From an uncultured Collinsella sp. (lineage in GTDB: Bacteria; Actinomycetota; Coriobacteriia; Coriobacteriales; Coriobacteriaceae), in the NCBI GenBank assembly GCA_900752275.1, contig CAADUS010000165.1, forward strand, positions 1-8,159: a stretch of 8,159 nucleotides of DNA, read 5' to 3'. Positions 6,602 to 8,159 of this stretch are shown here, piece by piece. Made by a program: the position numbers and the translations under genes. Below the pieces are notes generated by a model that saw only the letters and a program-made list of their open reading frames with translations, ran no database searches and had not been told where the DNA came from. How positions within the stretch are numbered: the first letter of the stretch is position 1; each line of letters starts with the position of its first letter.

Positions 6602-6638
6602 AAAAACGGGTGGTAGCCGGCACGGCTACCACCCGTTT
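6602..6638 (-). terminator. Intrinsic terminator of the dehydratase/activase gene
   Basis: A perfect 15-bp stem pairs 6604-6618 with 6624-6638 around a 5-nt loop. On the minus strand TTTTT follows (6602-6606). It begins 28 nt after the TAA at 6667-6669. Confidence 0.95.
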
Positions 6639-6666
6639 GTCTCACATCTAGCCCATAGCAGGCCAG

Positions 6667-8159
6667 TTACTTCTTAATGCCGCGCCCCAGACGCTTGGCG
6701 ACCGATGCCACGGCCTCCTCGCTGGCAGGTCCGCAGCTCACGCAGCCGTCATGGGCACGCATCTGGCCGGTGACCTCGTCCATCGCGAGCGGCGCCACCT
6801 TCTCGAGCTTAAAGCCCTTACCGGCGCGCATGTTCTCCTTCGCCACGCTGATCATGAGCTTAATGCGGTTGAGCTGGTTGACCTCGGACGCGCCGGGGTC
6901 GTAGTCCACCGCGACGATATTGCTCTCGGGATGTTGACGGCGCAGTTCCTTGATCACGGCTTTGCCCACCACGTGATTGGGCAGGCACGCGAAGGGCTGC
7001 GTGCAGATGATGTTGGGTGCGCCATGGTCAATCAGGTCGAGCATCTCGGCCGTGAGCAGCCAGCCTTCGCCCATGTTGTTGCACACCGAAAGCACCGTGC
7101 GAGCCTTGTCGGCCATGGTGCCGATGCGCTCGGGTGCCTCAAAGCGGCGGGACTTTTCGAGCATCTCCTCCACCGGCGTACGCATCCAGTCCACGAGCTT
7201 AATAAGCGCTTGCATGCCCGCGCGCGTAGTGGCAGAGCTTCCCAGCTCGTCCTTCTGCAGCTCGGCATTGCTCATGGAGTACAGGAAGAAGTCGAGCAGG
7301 CCCGGCACCACGGCCTCGCAGCCCTCGCGCTCGATCACATCGACCACATGGTTGTTAGCCGTGGGGTGGAACTTGACCAAGATCTCGCCGACCACGCCCA
7401 CGCGCGGCTTGGTGCCCTCGCCCACAAGCGGCATGGTGTCGAACGCGTGGATGGCCTCGCGGCACAGCTTGGTGTAGTTGTGACGGTTGAACTTAGGCGC
7501 CAGCTTGCGGGCGCGCGCCATGTACTCCTCGTAGAGTGCGTTGGCAGCACCGGGCGTGGCCTCGTACGGACGGCAGCGATAGAGCATCTGCATCATCACG
7601 TCGCCAAAGAGCACCGCGTAGACTGCCTGCTTAAGCAACGCCGGCGTAATCTTAAAGCCGGGGTTGTCCTCGCCCAGCGCCACGGCCGAAAGCGAGATCA
7701 CCGGAATCTCGGGGTGGCCGCTCTCGCGCAGGGCCTTGCGGATGAGTGCGATGTAGTTGGTGGCACGGCAGCCGCCGCCAGTTTGGCTGATAACCACGGC
7801 CGTCTTGGACAGATCGTACCGACCGCTCTCGATGGCCTCCATAATCTGACCCGTTACCAGGATCGACGGATAGCAAATGTCATTGTTCACATAGCGCAGG
7901 CCAGCCTCGACGGCGTCGTGATCGGTTGAGGGCAGCAGCTCCAAGTTGTAGCCGGCACCGCGGAACACCTCTTTGACCAGGTCAAAGTGGATCGGCGCCA
8001 TCTGCGGGCACAGGATGGTATAGCCCTCGTCACGCATCTGCTCGGTAAAGGGCACCTTGGGCCATGCGGTCGAGGCGCTCTCACGCTGCGCCTCGAACGT
8101 GTACTTGCGGCTCCCCCCACACGGGGCGGCCCTGGTGGGAGGCACCGGCGCCGGCCGCC
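6667..8159 (-). CDS. 2-hydroxyacyl-CoA dehydratase/activase fusion, C-terminal part
   Basis: The last 497 codons of an iron-sulfur protein related to the activator and dehydratase subunits of (R)-2-hydroxyglutaryl-CoA dehydratase (COG3580/COG3581, DUF2229 type). Full members are about 1,400 residues, with two BadF/BcrA-type ATPase domains at the N-terminus, outside this window. The frame is open to the right edge, so the GTG at 8145 is not the start. The first 35 or so visible residues are a Pro/Ala-rich linker. They are followed by EQMRDEGYTILCPQMAPIHF, then NNDICYPS, SQTGGGCRATNYI, YRCRPYEATPG, VCNNMGEGW, CTQPFACLPNHV and a final DGCVSCGP. Several of these cysteines probably bind iron-sulfur clusters. 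Known relatives dehydrate 2-hydroxyacyl-CoA in amino-acid fermentation, but the substrate of these large fusions is not established. The gene ends at its own strong terminator. Confidence 0.88.
   Translation of the reverse strand, partial: RPAPVPPTRAAPCGGSRKYTFEAQRESASTAWPKVPFTEQMRDEGYTILCPQMAPIHFDLVKEVFRGAGYNLELLPSTDHDAVEAGLRYVNNDICYPSILVTGQIMEAIESGRYDLSKTAVVISQTGGGCRATNYIALIRKALRESGHPEIPVISLSAVALGEDNPGFKITPALLKQAVYAVLFGDVMMQMLYRCRPYEATPGAANALYEEYMARARKLAPKFNRHNYTKLCREAIHAFDTMPLVGEGTKPRVGVVGEILVKFHPTANNHVVDVIEREGCEAVVPGLLDFFLYSMSNAELQKDELGSSATTRAGMQALIKLVDWMRTPVEEMLEKSRRFEAPERIGTMADKARTVLSVCNNMGEGWLLTAEMLDLIDHGAPNIICTQPFACLPNHVVGKAVIKELRRQHPESNIVAVDYDPGASEVNQLNRIKLMISVAKENMRAGKGFKLEKVAPLAMDEVTGQMRAHDGCVSCGPASEEAVASVAKRLGRGIKK

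Larger units (their letters stand above)
6252..6603. other. Non-coding stretch upstream of the dehydrogenase gene
   Basis: About 350 bp without a credible gene. It is AT-richer than the surrounding coding DNA and holds the leader of the dehydrogenase, a run of six T at 6395-6400, and the inverted-repeat element at 6420-6549. A promoter for the dehydrogenase must lie here because the gene upstream ends at a terminator. The best guess on the minus strand is a TTCGCC/TATAGA pair with 17-nt spacing, near 6322-6350, but the match is poor. A 90-codon minus-strand frame at 6373-6645 crosses both the element and the terminator and is not convincing. Confidence 0.5.

Noticed and set aside
6373..6645. 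90-codon minus-strand frame
   Set aside because: It crosses the perfect terminator and the 130-bp inverted-repeat element, has no good ribosome binding site and shows no domain.
6751..7929. 392-codon plus-strand frame
   Set aside because: It is antisense to the dehydratase/activase gene; the His/Ala/Leu-rich product is typical of a complement frame.
8145..8159. GTG at 8145 as the start of a 492-residue protein
   Set aside because: The frame stays open to the window edge, and the homologous family is much longer at the N-terminus, so this is an internal codon.

Overview
The window looks like chromosomal DNA of a high-GC, anaerobic gut actinobacterium of the Coriobacteriia, most like Collinsella. 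That is an inference from roughly 60-70% GC in the housekeeping genes, the gene set (type III pantothenate kinase, OPT transporter, DUF389 membrane protein, aryl-sulfate sulfotransferase remnant, 2-hydroxyacyl-CoA dehydratase/activase fusion) and the protein style. No rRNA, tRNA, CRISPR array, transposase or phage gene was seen.

Left part (1-2677). The 3'-truncated copy of a type III pantothenate kinase gene (coaX, minus strand) is divergent from an OPT-family oligopeptide/metal-chelate transporter gene (plus strand). The roughly 190 bp between them holds two back-to-back TATACT boxes around a short inverted repeat. The OPT gene ends at a strong intrinsic terminator.

Middle (2678-4093). A single DUF389 membrane protein gene carries an unusual EF-hand-like acidic loop between membrane segments. 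It is followed by a weaker hairpin and T-run.

Right part (4094-8159, all minus strand). In transcription order from the right edge: the C-terminal third of a very large 2-hydroxyacyl-CoA dehydratase/activase-type iron-sulfur protein, closed by a textbook terminator. Next comes about 415 bp of non-coding DNA with a 130 bp element bounded by 21-bp perfect inverted repeats. Then a 3-hydroxyacyl-CoA dehydrogenase gene whose frame is intact except for an amber codon inside its NAD-binding loop. Then a decayed aryl-sulfate sulfotransferase fragment, and finally a small low-GC gene for a membrane-anchored protein of unknown function.

Together the genes suggest CoA supply (coaX), peptide uptake (OPT) and CoA-thioester/2-hydroxyacid fermentation chemistry (dehydratase activase and 3-hydroxyacyl-CoA dehydrogenase), but they do not form one operon. 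The most notable observations are the two internal TAG codons in neighbouring minus-strand genes, the EF-hand-like loop in DUF389, and the long inverted-repeat element. I see no convincing new multi-gene system.
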